A stretch of DNA of 64,000 bases, taken from the NCBI GenBank assembly GCA_023525975.1, contig CM042042.1, forward strand, positions 4,533,501-4,597,500, read 5' to 3'. The first letter of the stretch is position 1, and every line of letters begins with the position of its first letter. The notes below the pieces were generated by a model that did not search any database, was not told the DNA's origin, and was given only the letters and a program-made list of their open reading frames with translations. This DNA is from Smallanthus sonchifolius (lineage: Eukaryota; Streptophyta; Magnoliopsida; Asterales; Asteraceae). Made by a program: the position numbers and the translations under genes. Shown here in pieces: positions 22,406 to 34,000 of this stretch.

Positions 22406-23039
22406 TCAGGCTGTTTAGGTAAAGTCGGTATGTTTAGGAGGTTAAACCGTTAGAGTCGGGATTTGGTCTGATGTGTATTTAACTAATCAATTCAGATCAG
22501 AAGTAACGTAGTGGGACCTTGTTTAGGGCAACCCGGATTAGCTTATCAGGTGAGTTCTAGAAGCTCTCTTTTAAATGTTTTATATAATGTTTTTGGGCTG
22601 GTGTGCATACATATGAAATGATGTTTTTACGAAACGATATTTATGAAACTATGTTTACGAAATGAAATGATTTGGAATGAATGGTTTATGGAAAGAAAGT
22701 TTTATGAATTGAATGTTTACGAACAAAATGTTTATAAAGAAATGGTTTAAACTAAAGGTAAAGGGTTTCGAAAATGAATGAAAGGTTTTATGAAAAGAAA
22801 AGAAAAAGGGCAAAGGTTTTAAAGAAGTCATTACAAATCTAATCTGTCGAATTAAGGGAATTGACGAATGAAGTCTGGGAATGAGATTCCCAGCCTTGTG
22901 GTAGATTATGGACAGCGAGCCATAGTTTCCATAAGAGCAACAGGGGCAGTGTCTTGGTGGCCTGCCAATGGTTTGATGTTGTACAACTGGTAAGGGAGTA
23001 ACGACGGTTACTTGGGTGATGACGATCATCCTAAGAGAA

Positions 23040-23195
23040 TGAGGTAAGGGGAAATCAATGACGGCGATACGTAACGGTTGATTCCCAAAGGAAAGATGCG
23101 TGTTGGGCAATGATTGCGATTCGTAACGGTTGACCCCATGTATTGAATGGTTGTGGCAATGACGGCGATACGTAGCGGTTGCCCACAACATCAAA
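23040..23195. repeat. Tandem repeat, ~50-60 bp unit, in the solo LTR
   Basis: Three to four units sharing caatgacggcgatacgta and cggttgacccc-like words. Confidence 0.6.
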
Positions 23196-24747
23196 GGTTC
23201 CTTCGGGGACACAGAGACGCTTAAAGAAAGATACAGATTGTAGATAGTAATGTATGACTTAAATGAATGTTTAATGTTTTAAACAAATGATCCGTTCAAT
23301 GTGTTTATGACGAGGAAAAATGTTTGAAGGTTTTCAATGATGAATGAAAGGCCTTGTTTTCTTATACGTGATGTTAAACCCTAATGAATGTTTTGAATGA
23401 TGAACCATTTCTTATATCGAATGAAAACTAGAACTCACCAGCGTAGCTGACTTTTTAGTATGCACATTCAGGTTAAGGCAGGTATGGATGATGGACTCTG
23501 ATGCTTGGCAAACGAGAAGAGTTACCAGGTTGATCATGAAGACTGGCATCCCGTTATGATTAGATTATGATATATTTATGTAATAGAATATGTTACGCTT
23601 CCGTTGTTAAACAATGTAATGGTTATGTTTATTTGAAGTATTTTCCGCTGCGTTATTTGATAATCAAGTTTAAGAACTGTTTGTGAATGAGTAAATCCAA
23701 CAAGTGAGGCCTCCCAGGTTTGGGGCCTTACAAGACACAAAACATTTTGCCACATGAAACAGTTAAATCTATTTAATCATAATTTGCATGGTAACATACA
23801 CTTTCACTACCATCTCATACACTGGTAACTGAAATTCAAGTAGATATAACTTTCGGTACCTCTAGCTGCGCTATATCCCTCCACAAGAATGAAGCTAGTC
23901 ATACCATAGCCGCACCATGATCATATACTAGCAACTGAAATTCAAGTGGATATAACTTCCGGTACCTCCAGTGCCTCCGGCTGAGCTATATCCCCCCACA
24001 AGAATGAAGCTAGCAACCATAGCCGCACCATGGTATGTATATAAATTTGATCAAACCATATGTACAATAAATGGCAAGACGCTTCCCGTAAGTTACCTTT
24101 ATGTATTAGATATATTTAACCGGGTTCATGCCATTTTGAAAGTATGAAAACTTTATATGCTTTTAAAAAACTATAAATGTATTCACCTTAAATTTGAGCT
24201 CCTAAGCGCTTCGTCTCTTATCTCGAAGACTGCAAATCCCTACAATCAAGGATGACAGCTATGACAGGCTATCTCAAATCCATCCCATTTATATTCAAAT
24301 ATGTTATATATGTCAATATGTATTTACTCCTAAAATTGCTCTTGTATATCATGTATTTATATGGCACTGTATCAATAATGAAAGTATGCTTCTTCTTCAT
24401 CTCTATCACCATCGTCGTCTCTGATCTCTCATATATTATATAATCGAATCCATGAGTTAAATAAGGGCCTTCCTTGAAAATCATACCAAATTTTCAAAAC
24501 AAATCACGGTTATCCCTAATAGATTGCTACCGTCACATCTTTTTAATTATCTTGTTATCAAGTTAGTTTAGAAATTGAATTTATCTAAAAGTGTATTTAC
24601 CTTAAGATTCGGTTATATAATTAATATTTTGTTGTTGTTATCTTTTCTACGTTGATAACCCAAAACAAAAATTAATTACATTATTTTATTGTGTATAAAC
24701 TTACAAGTCCGTAACATACCTAATAGTTATGATTTAGATTTTTTTTT

Positions 24748-24905
24748 CATGAATCCAGTCGATTAGTTGAGAAAGTAGTGGCATGGATGTGGACGAGAAG
24801 GTGAATCGGGCTCTCAACCGCCTTGACTGCTGCCACCCTTGCCGCCACAATTGTGGTCACTGTTTTCACCTAATCTTCTGGCTTCCTGAAAAACAACATT
24901 CAAAG
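24748..24905 (-). pseudogene. Internally inverted MORN exon-3 fragment, copy 3
   Basis: Same palindromic arrangement as 5917-6082, with plus-strand gtggacgagaaggtgaatcg on the left and the minus-strand acceptor plus E-A-R-R-L-G on the right. An exon-1 fragment follows at 25005-25075 (accttcaccaagaaccca; agccaatttaccaaacaac). Confidence 0.66.
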
Positions 24906-26056
24906 ATGAATTTAAGCCGTTGTGGCGTTTTCATGTCATAAACAACAGTTTCTAGCCTTTGGGGATAGCTGGAGTGATACTCATGATCACCTTCACTAAA
25001 TAACCATTGTTGATAAACCTTCACCAAGAACCCAAACCCATGTCGGTTTATTGAGCCAATTTACCAAACAACTTACGTTGAAACACATACTCGCTATAGC
25101 TTACGATACAAAAAAAACTTGGATCGTTGACAAAAAAAATAAACGAATATAAAATCAAATGCGTTAAAATCCTATATTAGCAAATTTATAAAAAAAACCA
25201 AAGTTTTGAAGCAAAAAAAAAAGCTCCTATAGGTTAATTACTAAAAAAATAAACCCATTGAACTTTTGTTACAAGTTTATAAAAAACAAAACTTAAGGGA
25301 AAAAAGCTAAAGTTTACTTTATTGAAGTTTTGTGATAAATCTATAAAAAAAACTTTTAAGGTAAAAAAAATATTAAAACCTCACTATGTGGCAAATCTAA
25401 AAGAAACAAAACTTTTGAGGTCAATTTTTTTTTAAACTCCCCTATTCAACCTCATGCCCAATAATATGTTATTAATAAGTAATGTTAGAGTATTATATTA
25501 CAATCGTATGAATGATTTATTAGTTTATGATTTGTATTCATGTATGCTTTTTCGGTGGTATTATGTTTTATATCTAATAGTCATTTATTGATATTTTTGT
25601 TGGATCCGCTCATCGGACAATATGTTCATCATACGTACTTTTCTGTTTTGGGAACGTTAGGTTACCAAATGTAATGGGGAACACATATAGGAGTGCATGA
25701 ACGTTTAAAAGATAATTGTTGTAAAACACATAGTAAATTAGATATTATTTTCGTATGTAAAGTAAGCGTTTACAAGATGGTTTTGTATAAATGACACCTC
25801 AGCCTAAGCCTGGTTAAAGATAACCGTATATATGAACGATTTTTTAGTTAAGCTTTGAATGTGATTGTGTTGTTTTTCAAGTGACTTATGACGTCCTTTT
25901 TTATAGGTTGTTGGAATTGGTCTGGTGAAACGTCGCAAAGTAATAAACATTGGGTTACGCCTAAAATAGTCGCATTTATAACAATATTTACATTTACGAG
26001 GAGACAAGAAAGAACATGTCCCTTGACCAAATTCACTAAAAAAACTAGCAAACGAT

Positions 26057-26227
26057 TCATACAATGACCAGAGTTGGATCATCATAGTAATGCACACGGC
26101 TCTGGACCGCCTTAACGGCCGCCACCCTTGTTGTATTTGCCGCCCTGTTAGCAGCTGCCATTGCCCTACTCAGCTTCTCATCCACATTCATTGAAGCCAA
26201 TGCTTTGTCACCTAATCGTCTGGCTTC
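26057..26227 (-). pseudogene. MORN exon 3, copy 2
   Basis: All 57 codons are open, from E-A-R-R-L-G-D-K-A-L to P-T-L-V-I-V stop, with acceptor CAG. It is paired with an interrupted exon 2 at 26714-27106, so this is the 3' two-thirds of a MORN gene copy. Intron 2 here is ~490 bp, carrying a ~225 bp AT-rich insertion (26325-26560, rich in aactcaaact words) that the intact gene lacks. Confidence 0.8.
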
Positions 26228-26713
26228 CTGGAAACCAACAATCAAAGATGATTTTAAACCGGTTATTGTCATATAAAAGAGGGGTGTTTGCAATGTTGGA
26301 AATCAGCCCCAAGAACACAAACACATAATTTGATCTCTACCAAGATCGACTCTTTATATTGATAAAACTCAACTCACACTTTACAATTAATCCCTAACCA
26401 TCTATTTATAATAAACCCTATACTAATCCTAACACAACTCAAACTCAATTAAATATTCAAATAAATAAACAAATTAACTTCTACTCTAATATGAACTCAA
26501 CCAAACAATTAATAAATTAATATTAATAATTATTATTAATCAAGATTAATCCTTCATGGCATTGCATTTGTTTAAGGTGATTATCTGATTATGGTGTCTG
26601 CATGTCACATATAGCTTCTAGCGTTTGGGTATAATGTGGATTGATGCTTTGAACAACAACGCCAAACACACCCATTCAATTTAGGAAGGATAATGAGATA
26701 CATATGAAATTAC

Positions 26714-27106
26714 CTTAACCGCTTTAAGAACTTTGGCATGAGAAATCGACATATGATAATGTGGATTGATGCTAAGAGAACCATCTTCCCAGTGACCCGA
26801 TTGAGTGTTGCCATTTCTAAATGTATACAAACCGAACCCATGTCTTTTTCCTTCATGCCAACTTCCTGAGGATTCGAATGCCCTACACGAGTCGAAAATA
26901 AAGGCCCATATATATATAATTTTTTAAAGCCTCGAAAATTTTATAAATATATATTTTTTTTTTGCCCCTCGAAATGTTAGGCCCACTACGGTCGTGTTGC
27001 CCGCAGGCCCAATAGGCTGGCCCTGCCTCGTACCTTTGTGAAGTTGTATGCACCAAAACCATGCATTTTATCGGCAAAATATTCGCCAGCATACATGTCA
27101 CCATTT
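26714..27106 (-). pseudogene. MORN exon 2 interrupted by an insertion, copy 1
   Basis: The outer parts match exon 2: N-G-D-M-Y-A-G-E-Y-F-A-D-K-M at the 5' end (27106 downwards) and W-H-E-G-K-R-H-G-F-G-L-Y to A-V-K at the 3' end. Bases 26864-27025 are foreign. A further ~7 bp (tccattt) is missing next to the insertion. Splice sites are preserved, but the reading frame is lost. Confidence 0.8.
26864..27025. mobile_element. Small insertion in MORN exon 2
   Basis: About 160 bp, GC-rich at one end (cgcaggcccaataggctggc) and AT-rich in the middle (atatatataattttttaaag). The same insertion is at 54447-54610. No clear terminal inverted repeats or target duplication. Family not recognised. Confidence 0.55.
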
Positions 27107-27334
27107 CTGCATCACCAAGTCGCACATAAGCTCCAATCTCATAAGCCTTAGATCATAAAACTTGAAACATAATCAAACTCATATACCTAGATGCTAAAAT
27201 TAAACACTTTACAAATCTTGGTGATGATTATTTGAACCATCATAGTTGGTATCTTGTTTCAGAATGTTCTTTTTGTGTAATAATAACATTGTTTGTGGAC
27301 AAATTATGAGAAAGAAATTGCAGAAAAAGAAAAA

Positions 27335-27660
27335 AGAACTTTTGATTTAGTGGCATTTTGGTCGAACCAGACAATGATCTTGAACACAGTTCTTGGCCTT
27401 TCTCCAAAATCTTTGATAGATATGTTAATGGATTCAAGTGTAACAAATTGTAAACAACAAAGAATCCAGATAGCGCATAGAAACATGATCTGTTATTAAA
27501 ATGGTTGTGATCGTAAATTAGCACATTAATTATTCATTAAAATGTTTAACATAGCAGAAAACAGTGTTACCAACAACATCTGGTTTGATGGTTGAGATGG
27601 ACACTTTTGTGGGTCTTGGACAGCTGCTTAGAAGACAACACTTTTTAGACATATAATTCA
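27335..27660. other. Conserved unidentified fragment U, copy 2
   Basis: Matches 10305-10630 with few differences. The minus-strand stretch with D-F-G-E-R-P-R-T-V-F-K-I-I-V-W-F-D is kept. Here it joins a truncated intron-1 sequence of the MORN copy at ~27330, a different junction from that at 10219. Confidence 0.4.
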
Positions 27661-27769
27661 ATAAACATTTAGTTGAGCCTAAAATAGATTGCATTTACAA
27701 CCATATTTACATTTGTAATGTGATATAGGGGGATATTTATCATTGCATTTTTAAGGTGATTATGATGTT

Positions 27770-28015
27770 TTCATGTCACATAGTTTCTAGGTTTTGGTAT
27801 AGTTGGACTGATATCGCACTCAACATCATAAATATCACCATGTTGTAAACCTTCAACAACCCAGCCCCGGGTCGGTTTGTTGAGCCAATTAACCAAACAA
27901 TTGGTGTGCGTGGAAGTCTGTAGTTTCTAGGTATACAACAATGGTGATGTCTATGAGGGTGAGTTTCATATCAAATTAATTATCACTACTTCAAAGAGGA
28001 GATGTAGATTATATG
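27770..28015. pseudogene. Head-to-head MORN exon-1 module
   Basis: Minus-strand exon-1 fragment at 27815-27910 and plus-strand MORN repeat at 27931-27975. This copy is the empty site that proves the hAT insertion at 10923. Confidence 0.74.
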
Positions 28016-28019
28016 TAAG

Positions 28020-28900
28020 CTTCCTAATTCATTTAGGTGATATAATGATTATTTATTTTTGAAAGGATGTGATATAATGATTATAAGAAATAAATCAAAA
28101 TTATAAGATATGCTAAAGGTTCGAAATTTAAATTATATTCGACTAAAGGGATTAATTTATATTTTGGTTATGGTACGCTAAATAGAAGATAAGATAATAA
28201 CAAGAAAATATTATATAATCGAATCCATGAGTTAAATGCATTTTTTGCGTAACCTTCACGGAACGGATGGTGGGATTTGTTTTGAAGATTTGTATGATTT
28301 TCATATTAGACCCTTGCTTTCAAATATGTTGCATTAGTTTTAGGGTGCATTTTAAAATTAAATTCAAACTAAAAGGGCTAGTGTGCAAACTTTAATTAAA
28401 AAAAGCAAATTACATGAAATCATACCAATCTAAAATATTTAAAACAAATCCACCATGTAAATTATATCTCCACTTTCAAATATGTTGCAATTAGTTTTAG
28501 GGTGCATTAAAATTTGCCAAACTATCACTATTTTAAAGAGCATATTCAAATAGTATTTCCTAAATTCCGATTATGTGATTAAACCATGAAAGTTATGAAC
28601 CCTATCCATCCATTTTAGCTGACTTTGTGAATACTAGCCATTGTGGTCGTGTGATTTACCCATAGTGTCTTTTTTATTTAGTCTACTGACTTCTAAGTTT
28701 TCGAAAACTTGAGGTTACGAGCACACAGTTTTGATCCTAAGACACGCTATAACTTATAGCCTATAAGTTAAGTTACAGTTTTCTATATTATAATCGTATG
28801 AATGATACATTAATTTATGATTTGTATTCATGTATGCTCAGGGTGGTATGTTTTACATCTAATTGTCATTTCGTTAAGGATATGTTATTCGTACACCTCA
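28020..28900. repeat. Duplicated spacer matching 11550-12420
   Basis: No gene seen; collinear with the first copy apart from small indels. Confidence 0.6.
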
Positions 28901-28904
28901 TCTG

Positions 28905-29115
28905 ATACTTTGACCCCTTACACACGAGTCATATGCAACTCATATGCAAGACAAGTTCTGCATCAGTCTATTTAGTCATTCACGTCTCTTTATACGACTC
29001 ATATGCACACATACAAGTCATGTGCGTGGTGTACCCTATACGACTCATATACACACATACGTGTCATATGTGCCCCATATGACTCATATACACATATACG
29101 AGTCGTATGTATGGT
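28905..29115. repeat. CATACGAGTC minisatellite, third array
   Basis: About five units of the array described at 3105-3400, followed by the T-rich array at 29240-29390. Confidence 0.72.
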
Positions 29116-29539
29116 GTCCAAAGAAACAAATATTACAAAAATGCTAAATCACAACGTTAGGAGAGAATGTACGAGTCACGTATAGATGCGTTTAACCGTG
29201 CATTAGAAAATACGAACACTCAAGTATTTTACACTTTTGGATTGTAAATTTTATAGTTAAATTGTAATTTTTATATTTAATTTGTATTTGTTATAGTTAA
29301 ACTGTATATATTTTTATTCTTAAATTGTTATTTTTATAGTTAAATTGTTAATTTTATACTTTGTAATTTTATTGTTAATTTGTTAAAAAGAATTATGTTT
29401 ACACGAGTTATATGACTATATATGGGTCGTATAGTTGGGTAAATGACCCATTTATGACTCATTTGAAGTTGAAATGGGTCGTATTGTCTCATATGACTCA
29501 TATATAAATTGTTGCACAATAAAAATTGGCCGGATTCAA

Positions 29540-30510
29540 CCCATTTTACTAAAAAAATCCAGATATAGTTCATAAATGAAGACCACCATCGCCCGAAACT
29601 TACCAAACACTCACTAAAAGGATGGTTGAAAACCGGTCAGAGTGACAAGGAGATGAAAGAAGGGTCAAACTTGCTTATTGGTTGCAATAAATTTTGGTTC
29701 TTATTTTATTTTATGTTTCAATTTTTTGTTCAAAACAAGAACAAGAAGTTTAGTTTAGGTTGAAATGATGTTGTCAATTGGTATATTCCACATTTTTAAT
29801 TAGTTTTTTTTTTTGCCAAAAAGAAGAAGTTGTTAGTGACGAATCCAGAAATTTTTTTCATGATGGTCGGAAAATTTTGGGGTTAACGTGCATTTAACAC
29901 TAATTTTTTTTCATTGAGGGGCAATCGGGGGACTGTTTAAAAAATCTATGGGGGACGATTGTGATTTTAATGCGTATTTTATACTATTTTTTTTTCAAAG
30001 AGGGCGGCTACCTATTTGTCACAGGTCGTTGGAATTATAACCGAAAAACTGAGTGGTTCAAAATTTGGACACCGTATCACCGTGGAGATGTATAATGGTG
30101 TGCTCAATTTTGGGGGAAACGGTGGTGGCCCATGAAACCCACACCAAACAACATTAATCGAAGTTACCATTATGTGTGATGTTCATTCAAAAAATTGGAC
30201 CAAATTCCATAGCATTTTTGAAGGTTGGTGTGAAGTCTTGATACCCATAAGGGTTGTCTTTGTGGCCTGGTACAGATGACATCATCGGCTTGGTCCGGAC
30301 TTGAGTCACTCTAGATGGCGTTTTCATGTCACAAATAGTTTTTAGGGTTTGGGTATAGTTAGACTGATATCACACTCACCATCATAGATATCACCATGCT
30401 GTAAGCCTTCATCAACCCAGCCCCTAGATATACAGCAATGGATATCTATGAGGGTGAGTTTCATATCAAATTAATTATCACTACTTCAAAGAGGAGATGT
30501 AGGTGATATG
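29540..30510. repeat. Segmental duplication D6, copy 2
   Basis: Matches 17860-18915 including the ~190 bp insertion at 29833-30030. The exon-1 module at 30320-30510 has lost its centre: the minus fragment stops at cagcccc and the plus MORN repeat follows directly (tagatatacagcaatggata). Confidence 0.74.
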
Positions 30511-31016
30511 TTGATTATAAGAACTAAATCAAAATTATAAGATTTAATTGCTAAAGACTCGTAAGTTTAAATTTTATAAGATAAAGTGATTAATTTGTGT
30601 TATACAAAATTGTATAGAAGATAAGATAATAACAAGAAAATATTATATAATCTAATCTTGAGGTAAATCTATACTATATAATAAATAAAGGTTTTGCATG
30701 TCACGTGTCACCAGCATATTCAATCTCATAATTTTTTTTCCGCCTCTCTTTGATTAAATGCACCTTATCTTTTACTAAATTACTAATTATACTAATAAAA
30801 CACATTTATTTTAAATTATCCTTTATTATATTATAAAAAACTTTAAAACCTAATTATATAATTTTTATTTTCAATTCAATAGTAAATGAAAGTCAAATTA
30901 CATTAAATAGTAATTGACATATTTTTTAAACCAATTATATATTATTTTTTACAAATTTTGAATTTTGTTTTCAATCCTTAATATATGTATATTAATACAT
31001 TTTAATTGTCACTCCC

Positions 31017-34000
31017 CCAAAATCCACTAACGGAGTTTTACCGTTAGGAGCGTGACATACCAGGATCTCAGTCATTAGTTACGTTGAACGACTCTATATG
31101 AGTTTAATAAAAACACTAGTATTGCTCATAGTCACGATGCAACACTAGTAAATGAAAATACTGAGTTAATACGAAATGCGGAAGCGTAAAGTTTTGAAGG
31201 AAAAGCATGCGCCAAAAACAATTGCGCCCAAAACATGCAATTCGAAAATAAATAAATAAGTAAGTCCTACGTTTGATAAATAATGAAACTCAAATGCATG
31301 CATTCCCTATCTCGTGCTCGTATCTTAACGACCTGAGAAAACATGCTAAAATGTGTCAACACTAGGTTGGTGAGTTCACATGTTTCAAATGTAAGTAAAT
31401 TTTACTAGATAAAACAATTTACAATTATATCAATAGGTAGCTAACCTAATAACATGTTACTAAAGCGTTTCGACACCGAAGATGACTGTTTATGTTTGAT
31501 CTGCATCCTACCATGTCTATCATGAACAATGGTAAACTGTTTAGGTCAATGTTACACACATTCGACTTCCTGTCGTGTTAGCACGACTAACGCGGGTGGG
31601 GCTTGTCAATGCCCAGTAGTACTACTCAAAATTACCTCGCTATCCCATATATTAAACGGTTCGATAAGTAAGGACTTACATGATATGTTTGCGCTTAGTA
31701 CAACAAGTGATATAAATTAAATGTAAGATCTAAATGTTTATACCCATGTTTTCTCCCCCAAGTTTAAACCATAAGAAAAGGGGCCGTGAAACTCACCTTA
31801 GAATGTGTGCTAGAATGACAAGTGAAAGTTAGGTGACCCGCTAACGGCTACCTATATTTCATAAGTTTATGAGTGTGTGTTCGTGTTGGTTCGTAAGACC
31901 CTTGCATCCAAACAATCCCATTGTTTATGTGTTTGAAAAGAGTTTACAAGTTTGACTCATGTTTGACCAAGTTTGACCCGACGACCCGTTGGTGACTCAG
32001 TGTTTGAAATAGTGTTTGAAATAGTGTTTGATTAATATAATACTTCCATATTACACACATAAGATCATGTAGGTAACACTTAGAAACAATTCCTTATTGT
32101 TCTAGTATGCTAGCACAGTTAACACATATAGTAAGTTTCTATATTTAGCAGCTTTCCATAATTAGCAGGTTTCCATAAATAGTAAGTTGTTATAAATGGC
32201 AGTTATGTTCGAGACTCGTGTTTTCTAGAAACTATCGTTACTAATTATTTTCATAATATGAATCTAATACGTCTTATGTCACACTCCCAAAATCCACTAA
32301 CGGGGTTTTACCGTTAGGAGCGTGACATATCAGGATCTCAGTCATTAGTTACTTTGAACGACTCTATATGAGTTTAAGAAAACCACTAGTATTGCTCATA
32401 GTCACGATGCAACACTAGTAATGAAAACACTGATTTAATGTAAGACTGCGGAAGCGAAAAGTTAGATGGAAAGCATGCGCCAAAACAGTCGCGCCAAAAC
32501 AGTCACGCCAAAAATAAATAATTCAACAATAAATAAATTAAATAGTTCTTGAGTTTGAAAATGATGGACTTCGAATGCATGCATGCCTTAGCTTGTGCTT
32601 GTATCTTAATGACCTGACAAAACATGCTAAAACATGTCAACACTAGGTTGGTGAGTTCACAGGTTTCAATGTTTGTAAAGTTTACTAGATAAAACCATTT
32701 ACAATTTATATCATAGGTAGCTAACCTAGTTACATGTTACTAAAGCGTTTCGACACCGAAGCTGACTGTTTATGTTTGAACTGCCCCCTACCATGACTAT
32801 CATGATCAATGGTAAATGTTTAGGTCAATGTTACACCCGTTCGACTACCTGTCGTGTTAGCACGACTAACGCGGGTGGGGCTTGTCAATGCCCAGTAGTA
32901 CTACTCAAGATTACCTCGCTATCCCATATATTAAACGGTTCGATAAGTAAGGACTTGCATGATATGTTTGCGCTTAGTACAACAAGTGATATAATTGAAA
33001 TGTAAGATCTAAATGTTCGTACCCATGTTTTCTCCCCCAACTTTAAATCATAAGAAAAGGGGCCGTGAAACTCACCTTAGAGTGTGTGCGAAAGAAAGCG
33101 AACTTAGAATGCTTGACGACTAACTGCCACTTATAAACACCGGTTTATAAGTGTGTGTTTGTGCAAAACGATAGGAACCCTAAGTATTCAAACAATCTCA
33201 TTGTTTTAAGGGTTTAGAAAATATTTATTAGTTTGACCAAGTTTGACCAAGTTTGACTAAGTTTGACCAAGTTTGACTAATTTTGACCAAGTTTGACTCG
33301 ACGACCCGTTGGTGACCCGTTTAGTGATTAAATGTTTGACTTGTATAACAACACGCTTAGCACACAAATAATTCACGTTTCATGCTACCTAAGTCATAAC
33401 TAATTTAGCATGGCAAGTTATGTCTACACAATGCACGTTCAACAAAATTCCTACTTTTAACAATATATGAACACAAGTTTGGTTTCAATAGATTACATCA
33501 TCTCTAACACGTTTCCATGATCATGACATGTTTATGTACACATACTAATGCATGAAAAATCATTACAACATACACTTCAAGTCTAGACATCAAGTTTCAA
33601 ATTCTAAAAGTTTTTACTTTTAGTAACCTATGATCTAAGCATGCTATTTGTATCCAACAACACTTTAACAAGCTTCATTACCTTTATAATAACATACTAG
33701 TATCATTTAATAATGTCATGCACGTCAAGAAACCTCACATTCAAAAATCATCTTTCAACAAAGTTTCCTCTTTTAGTAAGTCGTCCATTACACGCTTTGT
33801 TTACGCCATTAACACGTCTAATCAATCCCAAATCTTTCAACTAATATAATTATAACCATATTAATCATAATTCACGTCTAGCATGCGATTCATATACGTC
33901 ACATAATCAACAAAATTCAATTTACATATCGTATAACAACTAGGGTTTCATATACGTTCATAAAATCACCAAATCGATACAATACTACAAATCAATAACC

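Larger units (their letters stand above)
21795..23728 (+). mobile_element. Solo-LTR-like insertion (~1.93 kb)
   Basis: It starts TGTAACATCCC; the right end reads GGGGCCTTACA. The block at 44045-44065 (atttacaagacac) is the empty site. Comparing the two gives a 5 bp duplication tacaa, which overlaps the final TTACA of the LTR, so the exact right edge is ambiguous by 4 bases. A TATA box (ctataaatagc, about 21891) lies ~100 bp in, followed by a leader-like ctctagagagaga, which gives a plus orientation. No internal region or second LTR. The 185-codon minus frame at 22655-23212 crosses tandem repeats and is not a gene. Confidence 0.7.
21366..24235. mobile_element. Older LTR-type sequence, interrupted
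   Basis: It starts tgtcacaccccgagaaa, typical of plant LTR ends. The section after 23733 (gacacaaaacattttgcc up to cttatctcgaaga at 24225) recurs at 44057-44550, and the section before 21795 recurs in part at 43875-44056. Two ~100 bp near-repeats at 23820-24030 contain tgaaattcaagtggatataa. The 3' boundary was not found. Confidence 0.5.
25071..27340. repeat. Segmental duplication D3, copy 1
   Basis: Closely matches 52598-54925. It holds an isolated MORN exon 3, an interrupted exon 2 and poly(A)-rich lead-in sequence at 25080-25440. The second copy has ~60 bp extra near 53340-53400. Confidence 0.82.

Noticed and set aside
22655..23212. 185-codon open frame on the minus strand
   Set aside because: It crosses tandem repeats in a solo LTR, on the strand opposite to the LTR's TATA box, and has no domain or codon character of a gene.
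31529..31720. 63-codon frame conserved at 32772-33005
   Set aside because: Conserved because both lie in LTRs of one family; no start context or domain.
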